Assembly (NCBI GenBank): GCA_949739465.1
Contig: CATIYQ010000075.1
Coordinates: 1 to 11,278, forward strand
Source of the DNA: an uncultured Peptococcaceae bacterium
GTDB taxonomy: Bacteria; Bacillota; Dehalobacteriia; UBA4068; JAAVYR01
DNA: 11,278 nt
Direction of reading: 5' to 3'
Shown here piece by piece: positions 1 to 7,063 of this stretch. Position numbers and translations under genes: made by a program. Within the stretch, counting starts at the first letter, position 1. The number at the start of each line of letters is the position of its first letter. The notes beneath the pieces were generated by a model that was not told the DNA's origin, searched no databases, and worked only from the letters and a program-made list of their open reading frames with translations.

Positions 1-893
1 ATGTGCTGTTATACGGACCGCCGGGGCTGGGAAAAACCACCCTTGCCAATATCATTGCCAATGAAATGCAAGTTCATATTCGTACCACTTCCGGTCCTGC
101 CATTGAACGGACGGGGGATTTGGCAGCCATTCTTACCAGCTTAGAGCCGAGAGACGTGCTTTTTATCGATGAAATTCATCGTATGAGCCGTGCGGTGGAG
201 GAAGTGCTCTATCCTGCCATGGAGGACCATTGCATCGATATTATCATCGGCAAAGGTCCCAGCGCGCGGACATTGCGACTGGATTTACCGCCTTTTACGC
301 TGATTGGCGCAACAACAAGAGCGGGGATGCTGTCTTCACCGCTCCGAGACCGTTTTGGTATGATTTTCCGTCTGGAATATTATACGGAAGAGGATTTATC
401 ATTCATTCTGAATCGTGCGGCAAAAATGCTTCAAGTGGAAATGGAGCAGTCCGGAGCGCTAGAAATTGCTCGTCGTTCTCGGGGTACGCCGCGTATTGCA
501 AACCGTTTGTTGCGACGGCTCAGGGATTTTGCTCAGGTTAACGGCGATGGTATCATTACCAAAGCAATTGCCCAAAACGGTTTGGCGTTGCTGGATGTAG
601 ACCGTCTGGGGCTGGATAAAATCGACCAAAAAGTGATGCTTGCCATTTTGGATAAATTTTCCGGGGGACCTGTGGGGCTGGATACTATTGCCGCTGCTAT
701 CGGTGAATCACCTGACACCATTGAGGATGTTTGTGAACCTTACTTGATGCAGTTGGGATTTTTAAATCGTACGCCCCGGGGCAGACAGGCAACGGCAGCA
801 GCCTATCAATATTTCAATCGCCCTATGCCAACAGGAAAACAGAACAATGGGCTAACGGAAACGTCTGGACCGGGATTATTTGACGAGAAATAA
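1..893 (+). CDS. ruvB: Holliday junction branch migration DNA helicase RuvB (5' end cut by window)
   Basis: RuvB is the hexameric AAA+ ATPase that, with RuvA, drives branch migration of Holliday junctions during recombinational repair. The reading frame is open from the first base and the first complete codon (base 3) is an internal GTG valine, not a start. About 297 codons are visible. Counting from that valine, the Walker A motif GPPGLGKTT spans residues 5-13, Walker B with DEIH is at 56-59, the sensor-1 stretch GATTRAG at 102-108, the arginine-finger region PLRDRFG at 113-119, and the sensor-2 region is GTPRIANRLLRRLRD. The C-terminal winged-helix domain follows (GGPVGLDTIAAAIGE, then EPYLMQLGFLNRTPRG). 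The family is usually 330-350 residues, so roughly 50 N-terminal residues are missing upstream. The downstream queH starts 9 bases after the stop, suggesting cotranscription. Identification is secure. Confidence 0.97.
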   Translation, partial: VLLYGPPGLGKTTLANIIANEMQVHIRTTSGPAIERTGDLAAILTSLEPRDVLFIDEIHRMSRAVEEVLYPAMEDHCIDIIIGKGPSARTLRLDLPPFTLIGATTRAGMLSSPLRDRFGMIFRLEYYTEEDLSFILNRAAKMLQVEMEQSGALEIARRSRGTPRIANRLLRRLRDFAQVNGDGIITKAIAQNGLALLDVDRLGLDKIDQKVMLAILDKFSGGPVGLDTIAAAIGESPDTIEDVCEPYLMQLGFLNRTPRGRQATAAAYQYFNRPMPTGKQNNGLTETSGPGLFDEK

Positions 894-902
894 GGTGAAA
901 CT

Positions 903-1508
903 ATGATAGACCAGTTGCAATATGAGGGGATTGCAGGGATAGATTTTGATTTTGTGCCCTATGAAGAAAAAAAAATCTTTCTTCATTGCTGTTGCGGTCC
1001 TTGTGCTGCTTTGCCCACGAAAATGCTACAAGATGCGGGAATCGATTGCACCCTATATTATTACAATCCCAATATTCATCCCTATCAGGAATTTCAACAT
1101 CGTTTGGAGAGTTTCCGTCTTCTTGCGGAAACGCGGCAAATGCCCTATCTCATAGATGACCGTTATACCATAGAGGAATTCCTGCAAATGGCGCTGGAAA
1201 AAGGGGGAAACCGTTGTGAAGGCTGTTATCGGATACGGTTAGAAGAAGCGGCGCGTGTTGCCAAAGAACAGGGCTGTGATTTTTATACCACCAGTCTTTT
1301 GATTAGTCCTTACCAGCGGCATGATGTTATTAAAGAGCAGGGAGAGGCCATTGGCAAAAAGCTGGGGATTCCTTTCTTTTACTTTGACTTTCGGCCTTAC
1401 TTCCGCCAAGGACAAGCTCTTGCCAGGGAAATGGGACTCTATATGCAGAAGTATTGCGGGTGTATCTTAAGCGAACGAGACCGTTATGAGAAGAAGAAAA
1501 AATCTTAA
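903..1508 (+). CDS. queH: Epoxyqueuosine reductase QueH (DUF208 family)
   Basis: QueH performs the last step of queuosine synthesis, reducing epoxyqueuosine in the tRNA anticodon wobble position to queuosine; it is the cobalamin-independent, non-homologous replacement for QueG. The 201-residue product carries all the family cysteines: HCCCGPC at residues 28-34, RCEGCYRIRL at 104-113 and YCGC followed by SERDR at 184-194. NPNIHP (55-60) and TTSLLISPYQ (129-138) are further family signatures. The cysteines are expected to bind an iron-sulfur cluster and an additional metal. The ATG is preceded by an AGGTGA-like ribosome binding site that overlaps the ruvB stop, so it probably shares the ruvB transcript. 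The tail is lysine-rich (KKKKS). queA and tgt of the same pathway lie downstream beyond one unrelated gene. Confidence 0.95.
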   Translation: MIDQLQYEGIAGIDFDFVPYEEKKIFLHCCCGPCAALPTKMLQDAGIDCTLYYYNPNIHPYQEFQHRLESFRLLAETRQMPYLIDDRYTIEEFLQMALEKGGNRCEGCYRIRLEEAARVAKEQGCDFYTTSLLISPYQRHDVIKEQGEAIGKKLGIPFFYFDFRPYFRQGQALAREMGLYMQKYCGCILSERDRYEKKKKS

Positions 1509-1522
1509 AGCAGAAAGAGAGA

Positions 1523-1552
1523 TTGTCTTTTTGTCATAAAATGGTATATAAT
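1523..1552 (+). promoter_or_regulatory. Putative sigma-A-type promoter for the spoIID-like gene
   Basis: The 106-base gap after queH contains TTGTCT (1523-1528) and a perfect TATAAT (1547-1552) separated by 18 bases, in an AT-rich setting. A TGG lies just upstream of an overlapping TATATA alternative. The predicted transcript would start near 1559, about 55 bases before the GTG start of the next gene. This could give the spoIID-queA-tgt group its own transcription, independent of ruvB-queH. It is recognised by eye only. Confidence 0.6.
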
Positions 1553-1614
1553 ATAAAAAATACAGTTTCAATCATGAATTATCAAATAGAAATTTGGAAA
1601 CAGGGGGCGGTGTT

Positions 1615-3069
1615 GTGCAAATACGCCAATGGGTAAAAAAACATAAACGGATGTTAACCATTGTCTTTGCTTGTCTATGTGTCATTCCTTTTTCTTATCA
1701 AAATAATGTAGACGCCAAAAGTAAAGAAGTGGATATCTTAAATGACGGAAAACGAGTGGATATCCGCGTTGCTTTGGCAACCGGCGTAGATAAAAACACC
1801 TTTACCATTGATAAAGGAGAATATATCATCGTCGATGACGTGAATAAAAAGCTGGGAGAAGTTGCAGAAGATGATGAAATCACTGTAAGAAGCGACAGCG
1901 GCAACAAAGTCCAGATTCTTATTAACGGGAAAAAGCTTGGCAGTTACAGCGGTCCCATTACATTTCAAGCCGATAATGAAAACAAAGCTATTTTTAGCTT
2001 TGACGGCAGACAATACCGCGGTAATGTGGTGCTGGATAGCGCAATGGCAGGCGCGATGGTTATCAATAAATTAGACGTGGAGTATTATCTCTATGGTGTG
2101 GTGGGAATGGAAATGAGTCCTTCTTATCCCAAAGAAGCTTTAAAAGCCCAGGCAATCGCCGCCCGCTCCTATGCCCTCAGCAGCTTAAATGCCAATGGGA
2201 AATATGATGTAACAGCCGGCACTTCCGACCAAGCCTACGGCGGCTACACCCAAGAGAAATCTACTGCTAACACCAGCGTTATTGACGCGGTGGACGATAC
2301 GGCAGGCAAAGTCATTGTTTATGAAGATAAACGAGGCGATGAAAATATTTTAACTGCCTTTTTCCATGCTAACGGCGGCGGTTATACAGAGTCCAGCCGC
2401 AATGCCTGGGGCGGCGCGGAAAATCCTTGTCTAATGGGTGTGGCGTCTCCTTATGATGCGAAGGACAGCAATTACAGCTGGACGGTTCAATATACACCGG
2501 CAGAAATCGAAAAACTGGTCAATAAATATTTAGACGGTAAAAATGACAGCCGTCGTTTAGGCGCTTTTGTTTCCATGGAAATTCAGACACGTACCGCCGA
2601 CGGTGACACCAATCCTTCCGACCGGGTCAGCCGCATTGTGGTAGCAGGGGAAAAAAACACCATTTATATTGACAAAGAGAATATTCGTTCTGTCTTTGGC
2701 TTAAAAAGCAATAAATTTTATGTAGCAGATAGCGCCTCTGTTTACGTGAAACAAGTAGATGGACAAGCCCAAACATTGGACCTAGGAGAGCAGAAAGCTT
2801 TATATTCTTCTACCTCCAGCAGCACCGCTGCTAAAATCGTTTTGGACAATGATAAATACTTTATTAAGTCTGCTGACGGTGTTACCTCCCTGAACAAAGA
2901 CCAGAAGGTAACGGGAGATAAAGTCATCTTTGAAGGTTTCGGCTATGGACATGGTGTGGGTATGAGCCAAGCAGGGGCAAGATACATGGCGTTAGACGGA
3001 AAAGATTATAAAGATATTTTAGATTTGTACTACAATGGCAAAGTTTCTTACATAAAAACGCTATATTAA
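1615..3069 (+). CDS. Secreted SpoIID/LytB-domain protein (peptidoglycan glycan-strand lyase family)
   Basis: The preferred start is GTG at 1615, because a GGGGGCGG purine run sits 5-12 bases upstream; a TTG at 1594 in the same frame has no visible ribosome binding site. This gives 484 residues. The N-terminus looks like a signal peptide: basic WVKKHKR, a hydrophobic run MLTIVFACLCVIPF, and a possible cleavage after VDA near residue 34. The SpoIID/LytB domain is clear: YLYGVVGMEM with the presumed catalytic glutamate at E166, then KEALKAQAIAARSYAL, TSDQAYGG, FFHANGGGYTESSRNAWGG, and the C-terminal signature GYGHGVGMSQAGA starting near 443. Members of this family cleave glycan strands lacking stem peptides (SpoIID, in engulfment) or are called amidase enhancers (LytB). 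It is longer than Bacillus SpoIID (about 340 residues), partly through a roughly 75-residue segment (365-440) before the GYGHG motif. It may serve wall remodelling rather than sporulation; neither is provable here. Confidence 0.88.
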   Translation: MQIRQWVKKHKRMLTIVFACLCVIPFSYQNNVDAKSKEVDILNDGKRVDIRVALATGVDKNTFTIDKGEYIIVDDVNKKLGEVAEDDEITVRSDSGNKVQILINGKKLGSYSGPITFQADNENKAIFSFDGRQYRGNVVLDSAMAGAMVINKLDVEYYLYGVVGMEMSPSYPKEALKAQAIAARSYALSSLNANGKYDVTAGTSDQAYGGYTQEKSTANTSVIDAVDDTAGKVIVYEDKRGDENILTAFFHANGGGYTESSRNAWGGAENPCLMGVASPYDAKDSNYSWTVQYTPAEIEKLVNKYLDGKNDSRRLGAFVSMEIQTRTADGDTNPSDRVSRIVVAGEKNTIYIDKENIRSVFGLKSNKFYVADSASVYVKQVDGQAQTLDLGEQKALYSSTSSSTAAKIVLDNDKYFIKSADGVTSLNKDQKVTGDKVIFEGFGYGHGVGMSQAGARYMALDGKDYKDILDLYYNGKVSYIKTLY

Positions 3070-3102
3070 AAATGAGCAATAGAAGAGGAAGATAAAACAT
3101 AT

Positions 3103-4140
3103 ATGCGATTGGAAGATTTTGATTATCACTTGCCGGAAGAATTAATTGCGCAGCATCCCATAGAGCCGAGAGACGCCTCTCGGCTTTTCGTTCTGCCAAA
3201 AGGAGAGGGTGCTTTTCGTCACGACCATTTTTATAACATTGGCAATTATCTGCATCCTGGCGACCTTTTGGTGATTAACGATACAAAAGTATTGCCGGCT
3301 CGTATTTTCGGACATAAGGCAACGGGCGCTGTGATAGAACTGGTCCTTTTGAACCAGGTAGAGTTGAATTGCTGGCGTACCTTAGTGCGTCCCGGTAAAA
3401 AAGCTATGCCCGGCACGGAGTTATTTTTTCCCGGGCATGATATTACAGCTACAATCAAAGATATCAGTGATGAGGGCACCCGCATTGTAGAGTTTCATTA
3501 TCAAGGGGATTTCTACAAGCTGCTGGACGCTATCGGTGAAATGCCGTTGCCACCCTACATTAAAGAACATTTAGAAGACCAAGAACGCTATCAGCCTGTT
3601 TATGCCAGAGAAAAAGGTTCTGCCGCCGCGCCCACAGCAGGACTGCACTTTACGGATAACCTATTGCATTCACTGGAAGAACAGGGGATAGACATTGCCC
3701 GTGTATTGCTTCATGTAGGCTTAGGTACATTTCGCCCGGTGAAGGTGGACAACATCCTAGACCATAAAATGCACAAAGAATATTATGAAGTAACCCAGGA
3801 AGCGGCGGACAAAATCAATGCTTGCAAAGCGCGGGGTGGCAGAGTGATTAGCGTCGGCACTACCAGTACCAGAACGCTGGAAACGGTTGCCACGGAAGAC
3901 GGCATCGTCATGGCGGGGACAGGCTGGACCGACGCCTATATTTATCCCGGCTATCGTTTCAAAGTTATTGACGGGTTAATCACTAACTTTCATTTGCCGA
4001 AAAGCACCTTGCTCATGCTGGTATCTGCCCTTGCAGGTAGAGAACGGGTTCTGGCAGCTTATGAGGAGGCCATTAAAGAAAAATACCGTTTTTTCAGCTT
4101 TGGCGATGCCATGTTAATCGCGGATATGATAGACAAGTAA
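3103..4140 (+). CDS. queA: S-adenosylmethionine:tRNA ribosyltransferase-isomerase QueA
   Basis: QueA transfers and isomerises the ribosyl group of S-adenosylmethionine onto preQ1 already in tRNA, making epoxyqueuosine in the cytoplasm. The 345-residue protein is full length for the family. Its N-terminus (RLEDFDYHLPEELIAQHPIEPRDASRL) matches the conserved opening, and INDTKVLPARIFG (58-70), AAAPTAGLHFT (174-184), HVGLGTFRPV (204-213), GTTSTRTLE (252-260) and TNFHLPKSTLLMLVSA (294-309) are characteristic. The ATG has a GAAGAGGAAG purine stretch upstream, at a rather long spacing of about 12 bases. It lies 33 bases after the SpoIID-like gene with no terminator between, and 16 bases before tgt, its pathway partner. 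A terminator-like hairpin lies inside its first 30 codons (see separate entry). Confidence 0.97.
   Translation: MRLEDFDYHLPEELIAQHPIEPRDASRLFVLPKGEGAFRHDHFYNIGNYLHPGDLLVINDTKVLPARIFGHKATGAVIELVLLNQVELNCWRTLVRPGKKAMPGTELFFPGHDITATIKDISDEGTRIVEFHYQGDFYKLLDAIGEMPLPPYIKEHLEDQERYQPVYAREKGSAAAPTAGLHFTDNLLHSLEEQGIDIARVLLHVGLGTFRPVKVDNILDHKMHKEYYEVTQEAADKINACKARGGRVISVGTTSTRTLETVATEDGIVMAGTGWTDAYIYPGYRFKVIDGLITNFHLPKSTLLMLVSALAGRERVLAAYEEAIKEKYRFFSFGDAMLIADMIDK
3162..3188 (+). other. Terminator-like GC-rich hairpin inside the 5' part of queA
   Basis: Bases 3164-3172 (AGCCGAGAG) pair perfectly with 3177-3185 (CTCTCGGCT) around an ACGC tetraloop, with a G-T and an A-T pair able to extend the stem outward. 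Four T residues (3185-3188) end the structure. It spans codons 20-29, which encode the conserved IEPRDASRLF segment, so the sequence is partly dictated by the protein. The shape is that of a weak intrinsic terminator or translational pause signal. Function is unproven. Confidence 0.4.
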
Positions 4141-4156
4141 CTAAAGGAGAGCATCT

Positions 4157-5281
4157 ATGGAAATGCCTATTTATTACACATTAGATAAACAAGACGAGAG
4201 AACCCGAGCCAGGGCAGGGATTTTGCACACCACCAGAGGAGAGGTGAAGACCCCTGTTTTCATGCCGGTAGGCACACAAGCTACGGTGAAAACCATGACA
4301 CCGGAGGAGCTAAAAGAAATCGGCGCACAGATTATCTTAAGCAATACCTATCATTTGTATTTACGACCGGGACATGATTTGGTGGCTGAAGCGGGCGGAC
4401 TTCATAATTTCATGCATTGGGACAAACCCATTCTTACCGACAGCGGCGGCTTTCAGGTCTTTAGTCTCAATGATTTGAGAAAAGTCCAGGAGGATGGTGT
4501 AACCTTCCGTTCCCATATAGACGGCTCGTATCATAAGTTTACACCGGAAAAAGTTATGGAAATTGAAATGGCGTTAGGTTCTGATATAGCTATGGCATTT
4601 GACCAATGTTCTGCTTATGGCGACAGTAGGCAGGATATTGAAAAGGCACTGCGGCGGACTACACGCTGGGCCCAGCGGTGTAAAGAAACCCATCATCACG
4701 ACCGCCAAGGGGTGTTCGGCATTATCCAGGGAGGCATGGAGCCGGAGCTGCGGGAGCTAAGTGCAAAAGAATTGGTGGCAATGGATTTCTGCGGTTACGG
4801 CATCGGAGGGTTAAGCGTTGGCGAACCAAAGCCGCTGATGTATCAATTATTGGAACACACCATTCCTTTTATCCCTGAGGAAAAACCGCGCTATCTTATG
4901 GGAGTAGGCTCGCCTGATTGCCTGGTAGAGGGGGTCGCCCGCGGGGTAGATATGTTCGACTGCGTACTGCCGACCCGCGTTGCCAGAAACGGCACTGTTT
5001 TTGTGCCTACCGGAAAACTGGTTATTCGTAACGCCCAATATGCCAGAGATTTTCGGCCCATTGACGAACATTGCGATTGTTACGCTTGTCGCAATTATAG
5101 CAGAGCTTATATTCGCCACCTTTTAAAAGCCGACGAGGTATTGGGCATTCGCTTGACTACCATTCATAATCTGCGTCATCTTATCCGTTTAATGGAGGAA
5201 ATGCGAACAGCCATTTTAGGTGGCTATTTTCAGGATTATCGGCAAGAATTTTGGGCACACTATCAGTGCGACGATAAGTAA
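4157..5281 (+). CDS. tgt: Queuine/preQ1 tRNA-guanine transglycosylase Tgt
   Basis: Tgt swaps guanine-34 in tRNAs with GUN anticodons for preQ1, the entry of the base into tRNA and the step before QueA. The 374-residue protein has normal bacterial length. The general-base aspartate lies in LTDSGGFQVFSL (D95) and the nucleophilic aspartate is D268 in GVDMFDCVLPTR. The binding-pocket loop GIGGLSVGE spans 215-223. The structural zinc site is CDCYAC (306-311) with H337 in the downstream TTIHN. ATG at 4157 follows an AAAGGAGAG site by 5 bases; an in-frame ATG at 4163 is a less likely start. It lies 16 bases after queA, so the two are almost certainly one transcript. An AT-rich inverted repeat begins at its stop codon. 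Confidence 0.97.
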   Translation: MEMPIYYTLDKQDERTRARAGILHTTRGEVKTPVFMPVGTQATVKTMTPEELKEIGAQIILSNTYHLYLRPGHDLVAEAGGLHNFMHWDKPILTDSGGFQVFSLNDLRKVQEDGVTFRSHIDGSYHKFTPEKVMEIEMALGSDIAMAFDQCSAYGDSRQDIEKALRRTTRWAQRCKETHHHDRQGVFGIIQGGMEPELRELSAKELVAMDFCGYGIGGLSVGEPKPLMYQLLEHTIPFIPEEKPRYLMGVGSPDCLVEGVARGVDMFDCVLPTRVARNGTVFVPTGKLVIRNAQYARDFRPIDEHCDCYACRNYSRAYIRHLLKADEVLGIRLTTIHNLRHLIRLMEEMRTAILGGYFQDYRQEFWAHYQCDDK

Positions 5282-5295
5282 ATTTTTGGAAAATT
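5281..5295 (+). promoter_or_regulatory. CodY-box-like palindrome after tgt
   Basis: The sequence AATTTTTGGAAAATT matches 13 of 15 positions of the CodY consensus AATTTTCWGAAAATT, differing in the central C and W. It is part of a 7-bp AT inverted repeat (5280-5286 with 5290-5296). It touches the putative -35 element of the next promoter, a position where a bound regulator could act. No codY gene is in the window, and an AT-rich gap can produce such matches by chance. Confidence 0.3.
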
Positions 5296-5323
5296 TGTTG
5301 GTAAATAAAGGATTTTTTATATT
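5295..5323 (+). promoter_or_regulatory. Possible promoter for yajC-secD-secF
   Basis: TTGTTG (5295-5300) and TATATT (5318-5323) are separated by 17 bases in the 91-base tgt-yajC gap. Transcription would start near 5330, leaving a leader of about 40 bases. In that leader TTATTTT (5334-5340) can pair with AAAATAA (5354-5360), whose end overlaps the yajC ribosome binding site. Both hexamers deviate from consensus, so this is a moderate call. Confidence 0.4.
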
Positions 5324-5372
5324 TAGGGAGAATTTATTTTAGGTTTAATACAGAAAATAAGGAGTGTAGGCT

Positions 5373-5714
5373 ATGGATAATATGACAGGCACATTGATTT
5401 ATGTTGTCGGTTTGATGGCAGTGTTTTATCTGCTCTTTATCATGCCCCAAAAGAAACAACAGAAAAAACGGGCGGAAGTCATGGAACAAATCAAGGTCGG
5501 CGATGAAATCGTAACCATTGGCGGTCTTGTGGGAACCATCACTTACATGGACGGTCAAATCATCAAAATCAATGTTGCAGGCGGCGTGGAATTAACCTTT
5601 TTGAAAACTGCCATTGCCGGTCCGAAAAACGCCTTAATCAAAGAAGATGACGGCGAAGAAGTAAACATTGACGATTTAGAAGATTACATGGACGACGAAG
5701 CGAGCGAAAAATAA
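5373..5714 (+). CDS. yajC: Sec translocase accessory subunit YajC
   Basis: YajC is a small membrane protein that associates with SecD and SecF and the SecYEG channel. The 113-residue product has a single N-terminal membrane segment (about residues 8-24, ending LLFIMPQ), then a basic patch (KKQQKKR, 27-33) and the conserved cytoplasmic segment with VGDEIVTIGGLVGTI (42-56), which is diagnostic of the family. The last 25 residues are very acidic (EDDGEEVNIDDLEDYMDDEASEK). The ATG follows an AAGGAG ribosome binding site by 8 bases. Gene order yajC-secD-secF after tgt is widely conserved, which supports the call. Confidence 0.96.
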   Translation: MDNMTGTLIYVVGLMAVFYLLFIMPQKKQQKKRAEVMEQIKVGDEIVTIGGLVGTITYMDGQIIKINVAGGVELTFLKTAIAGPKNALIKEDDGEEVNIDDLEDYMDDEASEK

Positions 5715-5715
5715 G

Positions 5716-5782
5716 GATAACCTCGCAACGAAAGGAAGGCAGCCGTCAGCGGTTGCCTTTTGCGGCGTTATCTATCAGATAA
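5716..5782 (+). promoter_or_regulatory. Structured leader RNA between yajC and secD, with a weak terminator-like hairpin
   Basis: The core hairpin pairs AAGGCAGCCG (5736-5745) with CGGTTGCCTT (5750-5759) around TCAG: ten pairs including one G-T, followed by only two further Ts. An outer stem can form between GATAAC (5716-5721) and GTTATC (5767-5772), with CGC (5724-5726) and GCG (5762-5764) inside it. Two alternatives compete: TTATCT (5768-5773) with AGATAA (5777-5782), and GCAAC (5725-5729) with GTTGC (5752-5756). It may be a partial terminator, a processing site or an attenuator governing secDF. Pairings are seen; the role is inferred. Confidence 0.45.
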
Positions 5783-5834
5783 ATCATTGCTTTAATTGCT
5801 CGAACAGAAGGGAATGCAAAAGGAGGTTTCTAGT

Positions 5835-7046
5835 ATGGTAAAAGCAGGTGGTTTCAAAGTAACCATCATTATCGCCCTGATTATTGCGGCGGTATACTTT
5901 TCCTTAGGTCCGATTCAAACTCAGACCAATCTTGGTTTGGACTTGCAGGGCGGCGCTCACGTGGTATTAGAAGCGAAACCAGAAGAAGGGCAGGAGGTAA
6001 CCCCTGAAATCATGGAATCCGTTACCGCCATCATTCGGGAACGGGTAGACTCTTTCGGCGTTAGCGAGCCGCTGATTCAGAGAGAAGGGGACAGACGCGT
6101 TATTGTAGAGCTTGCAGGCATTGACAATCCGGAGGACGCTATTGCAATGTTGGGGAAAACTGCCCGTTTGGAATTCCGTGCACCTAACGGCGATGTGATT
6201 GTAACAGGGGCGGATTTAAAAGAGGTAACCCCTCAAAAAGACGGCAGAACCAATGAAAATGTCATTGCCCTTCGCTTTACCCCGGAAGGGGCGGAAGCCT
6301 TTGGTGCAGCTACCATGCAATACACCGGGCAAAAAATCAATATCTATTTAGACGGTGAGTTGATTCAAGACCCTGTGGTAAACAGTCCTATTTTAACAGG
6401 GGACGCGCAGATTTCCGGCGGTTTTGCCACTTTTGAAGACGCGGCTCGCATTGCAGCCCTTCTGAGAAGCGGTTCCTTGCCTATCGACTTGGAAATCATT
6501 GCCCACCAAACCGTTGGTCCTACTTTGGGACAAGACTCTTTGAATAAAAGCATCAAAGCCACAGCTATCGGCGTTTGCATTTTGTTCCTTTTCTTGATTG
6601 CATACTATCGCTTACCTGGGGTAGTAGCTGTGATTTCTTTGATTGTTTATGGGCTGCTTTTGATGTGGGGGTTAAATCTCTTGCACGCAACCTTGACCTT
6701 ACCGGGGATTGCCGGTTTTGTTCTTTCTGCCGGCATGGCGGTGGACGCGAACATTATTATTTACGAACGTATTAAAGAAGAATTACGGGCGGGGAAATCC
6801 CTCTTTGCCGGTATTGAATCCGGCTTTAAGAGAGCGGTAATCACTATTATTGACGCCAACGTAACCACCTTAATTGCGGCTCTTGTGCTGTTCCAATTTG
6901 GTACAGGTTCTGTAAAAGGATTTGCGGTTACCTTGTCTTTAGGGTTATTTGCCAGCATGTTTACAGCGATTCTCTTTACGAAGTATCTGCTTTTGGCAAC
7001 AGCTAGTATCAGTAGTCTCCGTAATAAGAAATTTTACGGCGCTTAA
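5835..7046 (+). CDS. secD: Protein translocase subunit SecD
   Basis: SecD, with SecF, uses the ion gradient to pull proteins out of the SecYEG channel on the outer face of the membrane. I chose ATG 5835 because AAAAGGAGG lies 8 bases upstream; ATG 5814 and TTG 5796 in the same frame are poorer starts. The 403-residue protein has one membrane segment near 9-24, the motif LGLDLQGGAHVVLEA (34-47), an extracytoplasmic domain of about 200 residues, LLRSGSLP (209-216), then five predicted membrane segments. GMAVDANIIIYERIKEE (300-316) contains D304, which matches the essential membrane aspartate of E. coli SecD (D519). It has the compact form seen in Gram-positive-type bacteria, with a separate secF gene 17 bases downstream. 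Confidence 0.96.
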   Translation: MVKAGGFKVTIIIALIIAAVYFSLGPIQTQTNLGLDLQGGAHVVLEAKPEEGQEVTPEIMESVTAIIRERVDSFGVSEPLIQREGDRRVIVELAGIDNPEDAIAMLGKTARLEFRAPNGDVIVTGADLKEVTPQKDGRTNENVIALRFTPEGAEAFGAATMQYTGQKINIYLDGELIQDPVVNSPILTGDAQISGGFATFEDAARIAALLRSGSLPIDLEIIAHQTVGPTLGQDSLNKSIKATAIGVCILFLFLIAYYRLPGVVAVISLIVYGLLLMWGLNLLHATLTLPGIAGFVLSAGMAVDANIIIYERIKEELRAGKSLFAGIESGFKRAVITIIDANVTTLIAALVLFQFGTGSVKGFAVTLSLGLFASMFTAILFTKYLLLATASISSLRNKKFYGA

Positions 7047-7063
7047 GAAAGGGGAGAGAAACA

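Noticed and set aside
142..156. An identical 15-base string (TAGAGCCGAGAGACG) occurs in ruvB (142-156) and in queA (3161-3175).
   Set aside because: Both copies encode the dipeptide run EPRD in conserved protein motifs, and no further similarity extends on either side. Coincidence under coding constraint is the simplest explanation; only the queA copy forms a hairpin.
1594..1614. Extension of the SpoIID-like protein to a TTG at 1594.
   Set aside because: No ribosome binding site precedes it, while a purine-rich site fits GTG 1615, and the signal peptide begins more naturally there.
5796..5834. Longer SecD starting at TTG 5796 or ATG 5814.
   Set aside because: The strong AAAAGGAGG site lies inside that extension and is placed for ATG 5835; the extra residues are not SecD-like.
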